From: Prunella strophiata
Taxonomy: Eukaryota; Chordata; Aves; Passeriformes; Prunellidae
Reading direction: 5' to 3'
NCBI GenBank assembly: GCA_036583965.1
Contig: JAZBQD010000013.1
Span: 9,670,763 to 9,734,762, forward strand
DNA length: 64,000 nt
A program made the position numbers and the translations under genes. Below the pieces are notes generated by a model. The model was not told the origin of the DNA. It worked only from the letters and a program-made list of their open reading frames with translations, and searched no databases. Of this stretch, positions 12,961 to 24,520 are shown piece by piece (the first letter of the stretch is position 1; each line of letters begins with the position of its first letter).

Positions 12961-14203
12961 CTGCTGCAGACGGACATGCGGCGGCACAGATGCCGGCGGG
13001 GGCCGGGAGAGGGGTCCCGGCAGGTGCAGCCCCCGGCCCACCCCGCCAGCTGCAGCATCCCCAGCCTTGGGGGGGTCACACACACACTGCCTCCATCCCA
13101 GGATGAGACACCACCAGCAAAAGACCTTACCCAGGGACACATGTCCCGCTGTCCCCACATGGAGATGTGGGGACAGGACGCTTCTGCCATCACCCTCCAC
13201 GCTCAGGACCCCGCATCCCTGCCCGTGGTACCCCGGCAGCCGGAGGGGGCTGGGGTGGGCTGGCTCCCCGCACACATTCCCTGTGCCGCAGGATCACGCC
13301 GGAGAGGGAGCAGGGCTGCCCGGCTCCACCGCAGATTTTCCCACACAAGTTGAGGCCACGCAGGAAACCCGCTCCAGGCGAAAATTAACTCCGGCGCCTG
13401 GCAGGGATGCAAGCGCCCGGCACTAATGCCGCACGCACGGCGGGGAGCGCGGGGACAGCTCGGGGACAGCGGCGGGCACGGGGCTCCCGGCTCGGGGGCA
13501 TCACCCCCGTGGGGTCGCAGGACCGGGAAACCCTCGGTGCCAGAGCCCTTTCCCGGGCAGGGCAGCAGCCCGCAATTAAAAACCAGCCCCAGGAGGGAAG
13601 GGGCTCATCCGCAGCTCCGGGATGGATGAATTTCAGGCTCAAATAAAACAGACAACCAGAGGGGCTAAAAAATTAAGGTGACGTGGCCTCAGCAGCCTGG
13701 CAGCAGCCACTCATGTCCTCCTTCCATGGGCTTCCCTGCTGCAGCCTGAGGGTAAATATTCACACCGAGATATTGCAATTTTTAACGACACGCTTGGCTG
13801 AAGCAGGGCCCAGCTCACAGCCGGTGCTGCTCCGGCGTCAAGAACGTGCCCTACTGGTACCGACCCTCAAACCAGCAGGAAAGCTCTTCCTGAAGCTGGG
13901 AAAACAAGCCGTGCTCCCAGGGAATGGCTTTCCCTTCCTCTGATCAACACACAAGATAAACAGAAGGCACCGAAGAAAGAGCTTCCCTCTCCTTCCACCG
14001 CGGCTTCGAGGCCGCCCGACCCGGCTCACACCAATCCACTCCTCAAAGTTTTATGGATCCTTCACAAGAAAAATCCCTCCTCGCGGGATGCCGGGTGCCC
14101 TCTGCCAGGGACGTTTCCCACCTCACCCCTCCCGCACCACAGCCTGGGTGTGAGAGCTTTGCCGGCCAGAGTCCCTCCAGAGCGATGGCCACGTGTGTGG
14201 CCA

Positions 14204-14243
14204 CTGACCAGCGATGTGTGGCCACTGACCAGCGACATGTGGC
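14204..14243. repeat. Two-copy 19-bp direct repeat
   Basis: GTGGCCACTGACCAGCGA occurs twice in tandem with small changes, followed by a further partial GTGGCC. Low-copy duplication inside GC-rich sequence. Confidence 0.6.
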
Positions 14244-14437
14244 CGGCACACCGGGCAGTCCAACCTCACCACAGGGGCATGAGAAGAGGTAAAACTGCCA
14301 AATCCCACTAAATTATCCCGAGAACGATGCTTGTTGAGAGAGGGGCCACGTGGCTCTGTCCCCACTCTGCCCTCTATGAAAGCTCATCACCCACCCGGAC
14401 AAGCTGCCCGCAGCCAGAGCATCCCGAGCAGAAGGAT

Positions 14438-14482
14438 GCACATATAAATATATAAATATATAAACACACACATAAATACGTA
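14438..14482. repeat. AT/AC-rich microsatellite
   Basis: Imperfect ATAAATAT and ACAC tandem units (ATATAAATATATAAATATAT then AAACACACACATAAAT). Simple sequence without coding potential. Confidence 0.7.
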
Positions 14483-15228
14483 TCAAAAGCCTCCCTACGG
14501 AGATCCCGACAACCAGAGCCGGGCAAACCACCACTGCCCAATGCCAACGAATTCATCCCTTGGCAAACACCAAGCACGGCTGGAAAACTTTGCCACTGCC
14601 TCTCTTCCTCGGAAATAGCCGGCAGGGCCGGAGCCGAGCCCCGCTTGCAGCCGTGCCCTGCAGCGAGCTGTGCCGTGCCGTGCCGTGCCGCCGGCTCGCT
14701 GCGTCCAGGCCCTGCCTCTCTCCAGCCATTAAATCTCCACGATGTGACGGCTCTCCCCGGAGCTGGATTGGGACGCTGGGGCTGAGCTGCTGGCACCGGC
14801 AACACCTCATTTCTGCCGGGGACCGAGCCGGAGAGGCGGCACAGCTCGCTCGTCCCCGGTGGAGCCGGCGGCCGCCCCGGTGGATGCCCAGCCGTGCTGC
14901 CCAGGAGCTCTCGGGGACCACGATGCCTCGTCCCCGGTGAATCGTATTCCCAGCGCCGATGGTCCAGAAGACACCACAGGGATGCTGCCTCCGCAGCGGA
15001 GCTTTTTCCAGAGGGGATTTTCCCCGGCAGAGCCTCCTGACCCGGCGGAGGCAGCCAGGGAGACGGGTGTTAAATAAACCATCGCTGGGTGGGTCCTTCT
15101 TCCCTCTCCTTTGTGACCGGCGGGATCCACACCAGGCGCGGGGTCCATGGCGGGGTCCTGCTCTGCCACCACCCGCTCCGGTGTCGCGGTGGGATCGGGC
15201 GCTTTCCTGCCCGGGACGGAGGAGGAAA

Positions 15229-15252
15229 ACCCTTTTTTTTTTTTTTTTCCCC
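15229..15252. repeat. poly-T tract
   Basis: An uninterrupted T run of about 18 followed by CCCC, just outside the CpG island. Confidence 0.85.
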
Positions 15253-15399
15253 AGGCGAAAAGGGACAGAAAAGGGTCGCAGCAAAGGTGGCAGCTCCCGG
15301 TCGGCTCCCGCTGGAAGTGTCTCAGCTTTCCTCCTGGAGGCACCCGTGGATATTTTATTTCCACTTATGAGTCAGGCGACCCAAAAAGCCATTTAAAAA

Positions 15400-16500
15400 A
15401 TCAAAAATCGGATGAGAAAAAAAATCCAAAAAACCAAAAGTTGTTCCCGTTCCTCTCCGGTAGCGACGGGCGAGCCGGGCCACGGCGGCGACGGCTCCGC
15501 GGGCACCACCGGGCACCGCGCTGCGGCGGCACCGCCTCCGCTGCGCTCCGGGAGCCGGCGGAACCCCCGGTCCCCGCGCCCCCGCCCGGTAACCCCCCCC
15601 GACCTCCCCGGTGCCCGGACCCCCGTTACCGTCAGAGCTGGATCCGGGCCGGCTGCGGGCGCTGCGTTGCGGGGCGCGCCGGGCCGCCCCCCCCGGGCCG
15701 CGCAGCAGCAGCGGCGGCGCCCGCCCGGCCCCGCGCCCCGCCGGCGGCCCGCCCCGCCCCGTGCGCGGCCAGCGTGCGGGTCCCGGCGCTCGGCCCCGGG
15801 GGGAACGGCGGGGAGCACCGCGGGGATGGCGGGGCGGGGGGGAAGAACAGGAAGATCAAAAATCTCCGGGGAGAGAGAGAAAAAAAAAAATAATAATAAT
15901 AATAAATTAACCCCAAATCCACCCGGCGCGGCTGAGCTGGGGCGGCGCGGCGACCCCGCGGGGCATCACACCGCGGCTGCCCCCGGTTCCTTTGTGCGGC
16001 GGCGGTCGGTGCCCGGCGGGGCGGGGCGGGGGGGGGGGTGGGTGTCGCGGGGGGCAGCGGCGGAGGCGGCGGCGGCGGCTCAGCGCTCCATGGTGGCGGT
16101 GGCGGCGGGCGGGGGTCGCGGCGGCGGCGGGCGGGGCGGGCGGGGGGCGCTGAGGGGCGGCCCCGGCTGGCGGCTCCCGCCCGGCGCGCGGCTGCGGCGG
16201 CTCTGAGCGCCCCGCGCGGGGCCCGGCGGCCGCACGCGGCTCGGCCCCGCCCCCGGCGCGTTGCCATGGCCACGGCGCCGCGTCCTGCGGGGCGGGAGGG
16301 GGGGAAAGGGGGCGGAGCGTCCCCGCCGGACGTGCGCCCCCCCTACAGCCAGCACGGCTTCGAGCGGGAAAATCCGAACGGCGGGACTGCGGTTCCCGGC
16401 GTGCCCCGCGCGCAGCCGCCGCGCCGCGGGGCTGAGGGGCGCCGCGAGGCGTCATGGGAGTTGTGGTCCTGCTGGCGTGAGGGGAGCGGGAATGTGGGGG
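15400..16500 (-). promoter_or_regulatory. FAM222A: CpG island, candidate FAM222A promoter/exon 1
   Basis: The densest CpG stretch left of MVK. It is dominated by CGG/CCG runs, many GGGCGG GC boxes and no TATA box. It lies between the FAM222A start-codon exon and MVK, where the mammalian gene has its untranslated first exon, so transcription would run leftward. A possible minus-strand donor is CTGACG|GTAACG (GT at 15626-15625), but I cannot fix exon 1. Long arginine/proline/alanine-rich open frames on both strands are composition artefacts. A divergent transcript is also possible, since a FAM222A antisense RNA is annotated in human. Confidence 0.6.
15880..15910. repeat. (A)n(ATA)n run inside CpG island
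   Basis: A run of about ten A followed by five AAT/ATA triplets, placed in the middle of otherwise very GC-rich island sequence. Confidence 0.8.
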
Positions 16501-17039
16501 AGCGCGTGGGGACAGCGAGGTGACAAGTGAGGAGCTAACGGGGGATGAGAGCCAGGCTGGAGCTCACCTGGTGACCCCAATGGCCATGGCCACAGACAGC
16601 CCTGAACCCCGTGCACTGTGAGGTCCGAGCGGGCGCTGCTGTGACTGAGGCTGCCCCCGTTAGCACAAGTCCTGGATTCCATCATTGCTTCCCCAAAATC
16701 CCTGCCACAGGTTCTTTGTGCCGCTTCACGTGTGCGAGGGTCTGTGGGGAGGGGGCAGCTCGTTCACTCTTGTCCGTAATGGTGCCACAAGTGCAGCTCC
16801 CGAGCACCCCCTCATCGCCTCCCTCCATCCCTCCTCCCTGGCTCCTGCCTCGCAGCACTGAGGTTTGGCCACTTTCGGGGAGATCTGGCTTTTCTACTGA
16901 GTTTTGAGGAGTTTTCAGTGGATCTGGCTTATTCTTGGGATCTCTCCACCTCCTCCACCCAGGGAAGCACCAGCAGCTTTCCATAATCAGGGGTGGCAAG
17001 GGGAGATCTGACACCCAGGGCCCATTCTCCAAAAACGTG

Positions 17040-17480
17040 AAGCTGCTCCAGTCACCGCTCCCGATCCAGTAAATGCTGAAGGTTGGGAAATTAAAATAAT
17101 AGCTAGATCTGCTTTCAGGAGAGCGACTCCTCTGTGCAATTATAACACGTATTATCCTCCCTGTGAAAATACATTATATTGAATAAATTCCCTCTCGGAG
17201 CAGGGCTATTCATACTGCTCATTTGTTTCAGTTCAAACATTTTTAGCTCATCTCTCTGGCAGGTTCTGGTGCAGTTTTATACCTTCTCTGCAGCTTATTT
17301 ATCTGCTTCCCCGTGTTGCAATAGAGGCCAGCGATAAGAATAAAACCATTACAGATTTGCGAACAGCACTTAGATTTTTCAGAGATAATTTAATCAAAGC
17401 TATTAGGAAGGCAGGAAGAGAGATTGCTCTTTATTCTGGGGGGAAATAAAAGATATAAAAAGGAGCCTTCATTCTTCTCA
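17040..17480. other. AT-rich island, candidate conserved non-coding element
   Basis: Unique AT-rich sequence: GGGAAATTAAAATAATAGC, TGCAATTATAACACG, AGATAATTTAATCAAAGC, and a TATAAAAAGG-like string near 17455. It could be an enhancer; no open frame of interest. Confidence 0.4.
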
Positions 17481-17656
17481 GAAAATGTTTCAGCCACCTG
17501 AAGTCACTCACAAGGACTTGAAAGGGTGACGGCGTCTTTGCCAGGGAAGAGATCTGTCCCGGAATAGCAAACTTCAAAAGGTGGGTGTTTTGGCACTGCC
17601 TTCAAGGAGATACTATTAAGCAGTTCTGACCTCCCCATTTCCATCCTTTTTCTTCC

Positions 17657-17714
17657 TCTTTTTCTTTTTTTTTTTTTTTTCCTTTCTTTTTTTTTTTTCT
17701 TTTTTTTTTTAAGA
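17657..17714. repeat. Long interrupted poly-T tract
   Basis: About 55 bp of T broken by a few C. Simple sequence; could be the remnant of a retroposon tail, but no flanking element is visible. Confidence 0.85.
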
Positions 17715-18042
17715 CTTTACAGAGGAGAAACACTTTTGTGATTCAGAGAACCCGTGAATACTTTGCCGGAACATAAATTTCCCCCAGCGATGTTGGGAAC
17801 ACAAGGAGAGCCTTAATCTGCTAATGAATGAGCTCTGCAAAGTGAGACCAGCTCCGCTGCCACTTCCAGAGGGATTGAATTGCAGGGAGGAAGCTGGAGG
17901 AGAGAGATTTTTAAAAGTCCTTCTGCTTTAGCACAAATAAATAATGCATTAGCACGTCTGGGGTGGCGGCGGGTGAGTCCCTCCCCTGAAGCACTGGGGA
18001 GCCCACCCGAAGTTTTCCATGCTCCCAAAACAGAAATAAAAC

Positions 18043-18303
18043 GGGATTGTAGTGACAGGACAACAGGAATGGCTTCAAACTGACACAGAGAGCAGGTTTA
18101 GATTAAATGTGAGGAAGAAATGAGGAAGGATGTGAGGCTTGCTCAGAGAAGCTGTGGCTGCCCCATCCCTGGAAGTGTCCAAGGCCAGGCTGGATGGGGC
18201 TTGGAGCAACCTGGGATAGTGGAAGGTGTCCCTGCACATAGCAGGGGGTGGAATAGGATGAGCTTTAATGTCCCTCCCAACTCCAACCATTCATTGATTC
18301 TCT
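18043..18303 (+). mobile_element. CR1 LINE fragment
   Basis: Sense CR1: GACAGGACAACAGGAATGGC, GGTTTAGATTAAATGTGAGG, AGCTGTGGCTGCCCCATCCC, GGAAGTGTCCAAGGCCAGG, TGGATGGGGCTTGGAGCAAC, then TTTAATGTCCCTCCCAACTC and CATTGATTCT. About 260 bp with the 3' end present. Confidence 0.93.
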
Positions 18304-18800
18304 TCTCTGATTCTGTGCTCTTTCAGATAACGATATCCCTTTAATTTAATATCATTATTTTTGACCGGCACTGGCAATTTGGAGCACGGAGTGTCTCCAT
18401 CTCTCATCCTGACAAATGCACGCTGTAATTCTTTGCCCAAAATGTCACTCTGCCCTGGCAATGCCTGGCCCTCGGAACGAGAAAGATTTCCCAGGGATTA
18501 AAACCGGGCCATTACTCTCTGCTTTAAATGCATTCAAGGTTCTGAAAGCTGTATCTGCTCCCGTTCTTTTTGTACGAAAAGTTATTGACTTATCAAGGTT
18601 AAAATCCATTCCGTATGGCCCAATAAAACAGGGATATCTCCGCATCCGTGCTGTCATTTGCAGGTCCGTTTTCATGGCAACAGGGCTCTTTTCTGCACAT
18701 TAAACGGTTCAGTTGTGCAAAGTTCAGACATTACATAAACACAGAGGTAACAACAACAACAAAAAAAAAATCAATGAGCTCATAGGCATGGAAAGATGAG
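18300..18800. other. AT-rich island with RFX-like site, candidate conserved element
   Basis: Unique block directly after a CR1 copy, containing TTAATTTAATATCATTATTT, GTTATTGACTTATCAAGG and the X-box-like GTTTTCATGGCAAC at 18668-18681. It ends in an (AAC)n/poly-A run (18751-18769). No coding homology. Confidence 0.35.
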
Positions 18801-21800
18801 ATAGCATTGATCGGGGCCACTGTCGATATTTGGGATCGCTGGCTCCTGCCCCGCACGCAGCCCTCCCATGCTGGCAGCGGGGACACAAAGGGATGATGAA
18901 GGACACAGAGGGGGAAATGGCACCTTCAGCTCCCTGCCAGCTCCTGCCTGTGTTTGATGTCACCAGGGCACAGCAAGGGAGGCAGGGATGCCCACCCACC
19001 CCGCTGAGGTGCCAGTGGTGCTGTCGTCACTCCAGTGGGTCCTTCCCATGGCTGGTTTTGGCTCACAACCCCGCTTCCCATTCCCATCGAATCCTTGCAG
19101 GTTTCCCCCATCTCCCAGCTGTTTCCAAATGCAGCACTCCAGGGGATGGGGGTCTAAGAGGTGGCTCCAGGCAAGGACAGGACACATGGGGGCCACAAAC
19201 ACTGCCCTGGCAGCACCACACTGAGGACACAGAGCACTGGTGGGCTGCAGGGTGTTGGGGCTAGGGACTTTGATGCTGATGGGAGATGTCAAGCTTTTTG
19301 CTTCCCAGTCAGAGGGGAGAGAGAGATTCCAGCGTTAAAATGCTCGTTAGAGGAGAGACACCAACATCTGTTGGGAAAGCAAATGGAGAGCGGAGTGAGA
19401 CGGCCAGGGGCAGCCAGGCGTGAAGAGGAGGAGGAGGAGGAGGAGGAAGGAAGGCAGGAGTGGGGGTGTCTCCAAACTGCTGCTGTGGCACAGAGGATCT
19501 GCTGCCCCTCACCCTGTGCCAGTGCATGGGCTCATTCCTGGATCCCAAATGTCACCAGAGTGAGCAGAATTTGCCCACAAAGAAAAACTGGCCCCTTACG
19601 GCTCTTTTCTCCTCAGGGCCAGAAGCTCCCTGAGTGCTGGGGCCAGACTGGGAGAGCTGGATCCAGGAGCACAGAGGGCACAGAGGGCATGGAGGGCAGG
19701 TGGCTCAGAAAATTCCTGTTTGGGCAAGGAGCCATGTCCAGCAGCATCCTCCCTGCTGTCCCCCCAGGTGCCACTGCTCTGGGTGGGCACAGAGGTGGAG
19801 CTGGGCAGCGCTTGGGGGCAGCTGCCTGGGGTGCTGCAGGGTCAGCAAGGCAGAAGCTCCTGTGCTCTGTGCTTGCTTCCCCCTGGTTTATTTATAGATT
19901 CAGCAAGTTATTCAGCTGAAACAAATCCCCATTCCAGCCGGGTCCCGGGGCCAGCGGCGCCTGCGTCCTCTCCCAGTGCATCAGGCAGCATTTTCTGGGG
20001 GCACTGGCAGCCCCACAACACCACCCTGGCATCTGCAGGGCCAGGGGGTGGCCTGGGCAGGGTGACAGTCCCCAGGGGGCAGGTGGTGACACAAAAGTCA
20101 CCCCGAGAGCAAGCCAGGATGGACTGTCCATGGTGAGAGGATCAGCATGTGGGGTGAGGGGTGGGCGGGATGGGGTGAGGGGCTGGGGTCCTCCCTGCCC
20201 CCCTCCCAGCCCCCAGCCCCTTGACAGCAACGCCAGGAGCGAGTGCTCACTGCCAGCCTGAGTCTATTTTTATTCCCTGCTTAAAAATATCCCAGTCCGG
20301 GTCACTGGCACATGATGGATCATCATTCCTGCGACTCCCCTCAGGGTCTGCCCAGCTCCAGCATAAGGAGCAGAGTCCAGCTCCCTGCAAGAGCCCCCCC
20401 CCTCCCCTTCCCATCCTGTAAAAGCACTGAGGGGACACCACAGCCCTCAGACTGTGGGGGCACAGAAATATCCACGTGCTCCTGGGGCTGGAGTGTGATG
20501 AACAGCAGCCCCAGCCCTGCCCCAGCATGGCCCTGTGCCAGCTCTGCATCCTGGCAGTGACCAGGAGCATCCTGAGGTCACTGTGTCCTCACTCTCCACT
20601 GTCACTGCCCAAGCAGATCCTGTGCCTTTTTCTTCCCTCCTGATCATATTTTGGTGAAAAATCCAACCTATTTCACCAAAATCTTGGGTGAAAGCCCTTG
20701 TGAGTGGGTCCAGGAGCATAAGGAGGAGTCAATTCCAGCCTGTGGAGCATTTTCTATCCCTGTTAGTCCTGAGGCTCCGATGCCAACTGAGATAAGGTGC
20801 TGACTGACAGGTGATTTGGTTTTATCTCACTAGGGATGTTTCACATCCCACAGCCTCTTTGTGCAGGAGTGCTCCAAACCATCTCTGGGTGGAGGCAAGG
20901 CCAAGAGGTTTCGGGGGTCCCCAGGCTCCAGCTGCAGAGGGGACCCTCTGTGGGCAGAGCAAAAGTGCCACTCCCAGGGAGGGCTCGGTGGGCACAGCTG
21001 GGTGTTGTCCTGTGGCCATCACCTCCTCCCTGCTGGTCCCCAGGGTGCCAGGGCCTCAGAGCCCACCACAGGGAATTCACCAGCTCCTTGGCAAAACCTT
21101 TTGGCTCTGTGAGTGACCATTTCCTGGAAGAGGACACGATCAGGGCCAGGCCTGATGGTGCTCCTGGGCTTGTTCCTGCCCCATCCCTTGCTCGTGGTGT
21201 TCCCTACCTCCCCCCCCACACCAATATTTTATTTCCCTCCCTTTATTGCTCTCTAACCAGCTTCCTTCTGCCCCAAAAGTCTCAATTGTGGTATTTAACT
21301 GCATTTATGGAATGTGCTGCCAGCCTGGATTACAGGGTGGTCCCTGCCAAGGGGGGCAGCCCCAGGAAGCTGAGCTACAGGAACAAAAGCAGACTGAGCT
21401 GGAGATTCCCAGGAGATCTTCACCTTTAACTTATTTGCTTCTTTCCCCTCCAAATCTGCTGACATTTGGAAAAGGGGAATCGTTGCAATTTGCTTGTTTC
21501 AGCAGGTTCCCCCTCTCCCCTGTGCTGCTCCCAGCTCTGCCAGGCTGTCAGCAGCCCCAGCACCGTGGAAGGCACCGACTGTGGTGGGAGAAGGAAGGTG
21601 AATGATCCCTGAACCTTCCCCAGTGGGACAGAGCAGTGCCCAGGGCACCAAGCAATGCCCAGCAGCTCCAAGCAATGCCACATAATGGAACCAGAACCCC
21701 TGTGGCTCCATCAGAGCTGCCAGGAGAGCTGGCACAGCCCCTCAGCCTTCCAGCCAGGGAAGCACCCGATTCAATCCTCCTGACAGTCAGGAATTTCAAA

Positions 21801-22487
21801 TGATTTATTAAAAATGTATAGAGCCGGGTTGTCGGTGTCGCTGCTCTGATAAGAGCCTCGTCTCCCGTGGCAGCCGCCGGGTTTGTGTTCCCCTCACTCA
21901 GCCTGCTCCAGGGGGAAGGATCCTTCCACCTGCATATTAATTTTTAGCACATTGCTGCAGGCAAACCCATCCAGGTTCCATGAGGTGCTACAGATGAGCC
22001 ATGACCTCTGGGAAGGCATCGTTAGGTCCCCCTGCCCACACCTCTGCCTGTCCCCTGGCCAGCCTGGCTGTGGCACTGTGGCCAGAACAGCACCAGGCTC
22101 AGCTCTCTGCCCCTTTTTGGCTCCTTGGGATCTGGGGGTCCCTTCCTGATGATTCACAGCACCCAGGGAAGGTTAATGGAGACAGAGAGAGCACAAGGAG
22201 CTGCATTCCCTCATGGTGTATTCCAGAGAAGGAGAACTGGGACATCTTGGCAGCTCTGCCATCCATCCGTGCCATCCCTGTCCCTGTTACCTGGCACTGG
22301 GACCTACCTGTGTCCTCAGCACAGTGTGCCCATTGCCTCCACATCAGATGATCAATTTAAATCATGATTTTCTCCTGTTTTTTCAGAAAATTCTTTCTCT
22401 GCAGCACCCTGGACTTTCCCTGGAAGCCCAGCTGGCAGCAGTTGGGCATCCCCAGCCTTGCTTGGGATGTGATTGTTCCATGGAACC

Positions 22488-22513
22488 ATCCTCACCATCA
22501 TCACCATCATCAC
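22488..22513. repeat. (ATC)n microsatellite
   Basis: CACCATCATCACCATCATCA-type triplet run of about eight units. Confidence 0.8.
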
Positions 22514-23789
22514 CATGCTCAGCTTGGGGCTGGGGATGAGGCAGCCGAGTCTCAGTGACCGAGCCAGCACATCTGTCACCATCAGCATGGCTCTGCCTTT
22601 GTGTGACACCAGGACCGTGCAAATCAGGCTCTGTGTGCCCCTGAGCCAGGCTCTGCATGGAGCCAGCCCCAAAATCCCTCCTGGAAAAGGCACAGCACTC
22701 TTGGGCAAGAGCCTGGTTGTTCCAGGATAACAGGAGCCTGGCAGGGCTCCCACTTGAGGGCTGCCAAGCCCAGTGGATTGGCAGGACCACCTCACCTCCT
22801 GTGGCATCCTGCTCCCAGATGCCACTCCCAGAACCCTGCTCCCAGTATCCATCTTCTGGAAGTCAGCTCCCAGCACCCAGCTCGCAGCACCACATCCCCA
22901 GGAGTGTGCTCCCAACATCCCCCTCCCAGCATCCCTCCCCTCACAGCCCAGTCATGCCACCCCCTCTCCCAGTTTTGAGGCCAATTATGGCTCAGAAACT
23001 AGCACGGTGCCCAGGTGTACAATCCCAATTAGGCTTTGCTTAAAACCAATTAACCACCATGATAAGTTTTCCATTTTGGAGCAGGTTCCCATGGGACAGC
23101 CTCTGTCCTGCTGGGCTGCTCAGAGCTGGGTGCCAGCAGAGCTGCCAAAGCCTGGGGCTGTCCTTGTGTGGGGGGGACACTCCTGACCCCACCTTGTCAC
23201 CCCAGGGTGGCTTCCCAGCCCTGAGTCCCCGTGGATGGTGCTGAGCACCAGGGTGGTCCCTGTCCCACCCCTGGGGACACATGGGTGCACCCAGATTGGG
23301 CTGACAGCTGCATCCCAGGGCAGTGGGGATCCCATGGGAACAGGGGGGAGGTGACAGCTCCGGATGGTGCCGGGCATCTCCGGGCCCTGGGGCCGGGGGG
23401 CCCCGCGCATGGCTGAGCTTTCCGTGCGCTGCCGGTGCCCTCCCGCCGCGGGCTTTGATCCGCACGGCCAAAGAGCAAAGGCAGCGCCTTTGTGCGCCGG
23501 GAGGCTTTGAAGTCTCCCAAAATGGGACACAGGGGGGTGACTGGCCCCTCTCTGCCGGCCCAGCCCCACTTTCACTCCTGTTTTATTTCCTTCTTCCCAG
23601 TTAGGAGCCACCTCCGGCAATAAAACCTGTAAACTTTCCCTGGCCGGGGCTGGGGGCTGTGACACCTCACAGAACCCCCCGGGGGTCCCAAAACGCTCCC
23701 TCCCACCCTCTGTGGCCACACTGATGCTTTCCCCCAGCACAGGACTTCCAATGACTTCCCCCGCTCCGGGTGGCAACAGGCAAGTCCTG

Positions 23790-24330
23790 CCCAGCGGGTG
23801 ACACTAATTATCTCTGTCCTTAATTCTCATCCCGTTTTTAATTTCCCAAAAGCAGGCGCAAAGTGCTGCTCTTTTCCAACCCTCCCCCCCTTTCCCTTTC
23901 GGTGGCTCCGCTGAGCCCCGGGAGGCTGAGCGGAGCCCGGTGGGGACGTGCGAGCCTGGGCTTTTTTGTGAGAAAAATGCGCATTGATCATTTCTGGGAA
24001 TCAGGCTGTGTTTTTTACTCTGAAGCATCCATTATACACAGCTGCTTAATTGACGAGCGCTGCCGAGTCACCTCGGCTGCCGGAGTAAAACAGCCTAAAA
24101 GCTCCAGCGCAGAGGAAGTCCGCGCTTTATAAATTGATTCAGTGGGAGAGAGAGAGAGCGAGTGAAAAAAAACATTAATTACAGATGCTTCTGTGGGCAC
24201 TGTTTTATGGCAGCGAGACCAGGATGTGGGCAATTCTCCTAAATGTGCTGATTAGACAGCACTTCATGTCTGGGAGCACATTAAATGGGCTCTGTAAAGC
24301 TATTAAAGATGCAGCGCCATAAAGAATTGA
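23790..24330. other. AT-rich islands, candidate conserved non-coding elements
   Basis: Blocks of unique AT-rich sequence (GACACTAATTATCTCTGTCC; CTGCTTAATTGACGAGCGC; AACATTAATTACAGATGC) separated by a GC-rich stretch, with a short GAGA run at 24147-24163. No coding signal. Confidence 0.3.
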
Positions 24331-24380
24331 CAAGAGCGAGCAGCAGCGGCGCAGCCCCGGGCTCTTGCTGGGCTCCAGCT

Positions 24381-24520
24381 CAGCTCCTGCCCCACTCCTG
24401 CCCTGAGCTCCTGCCCCAGGCCCCTTCCCAGCTCCTGCCCCACTCCTGCCCTGGGCTCCTGCCCCATTCCTGCCCCAGGCCCCTTCCCAGCTCCTGTCCC
24501 AGGTTCCTGCCCAGCTTCTG
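24381..24520. repeat. Pyrimidine-rich minisatellite, about 2.5 copies
   Basis: A unit beginning CAGCTCCTGCCCCACTCCTG and ending CCAGGCCCCTTCC repeats at 24381, 24429 and (partly) 24488; the second copy is longer by about 11 bp. Internally it is made of CTCCTGCCC sub-repeats. Confidence 0.75.

Noticed and set aside
15412..16273. Long open frames of 141-264 codons on both strands at 15.4-16.3 kb
   Set aside because: Low-complexity Arg/Pro/Ala/Gly composition, simultaneous on overlapping frames of both strands: a CpG-island artefact, not a protein.
17657..17714. Poly-T tract as the tail of a processed pseudogene
   Set aside because: No gene-like sequence in antisense beside it and no visible target-site duplication.
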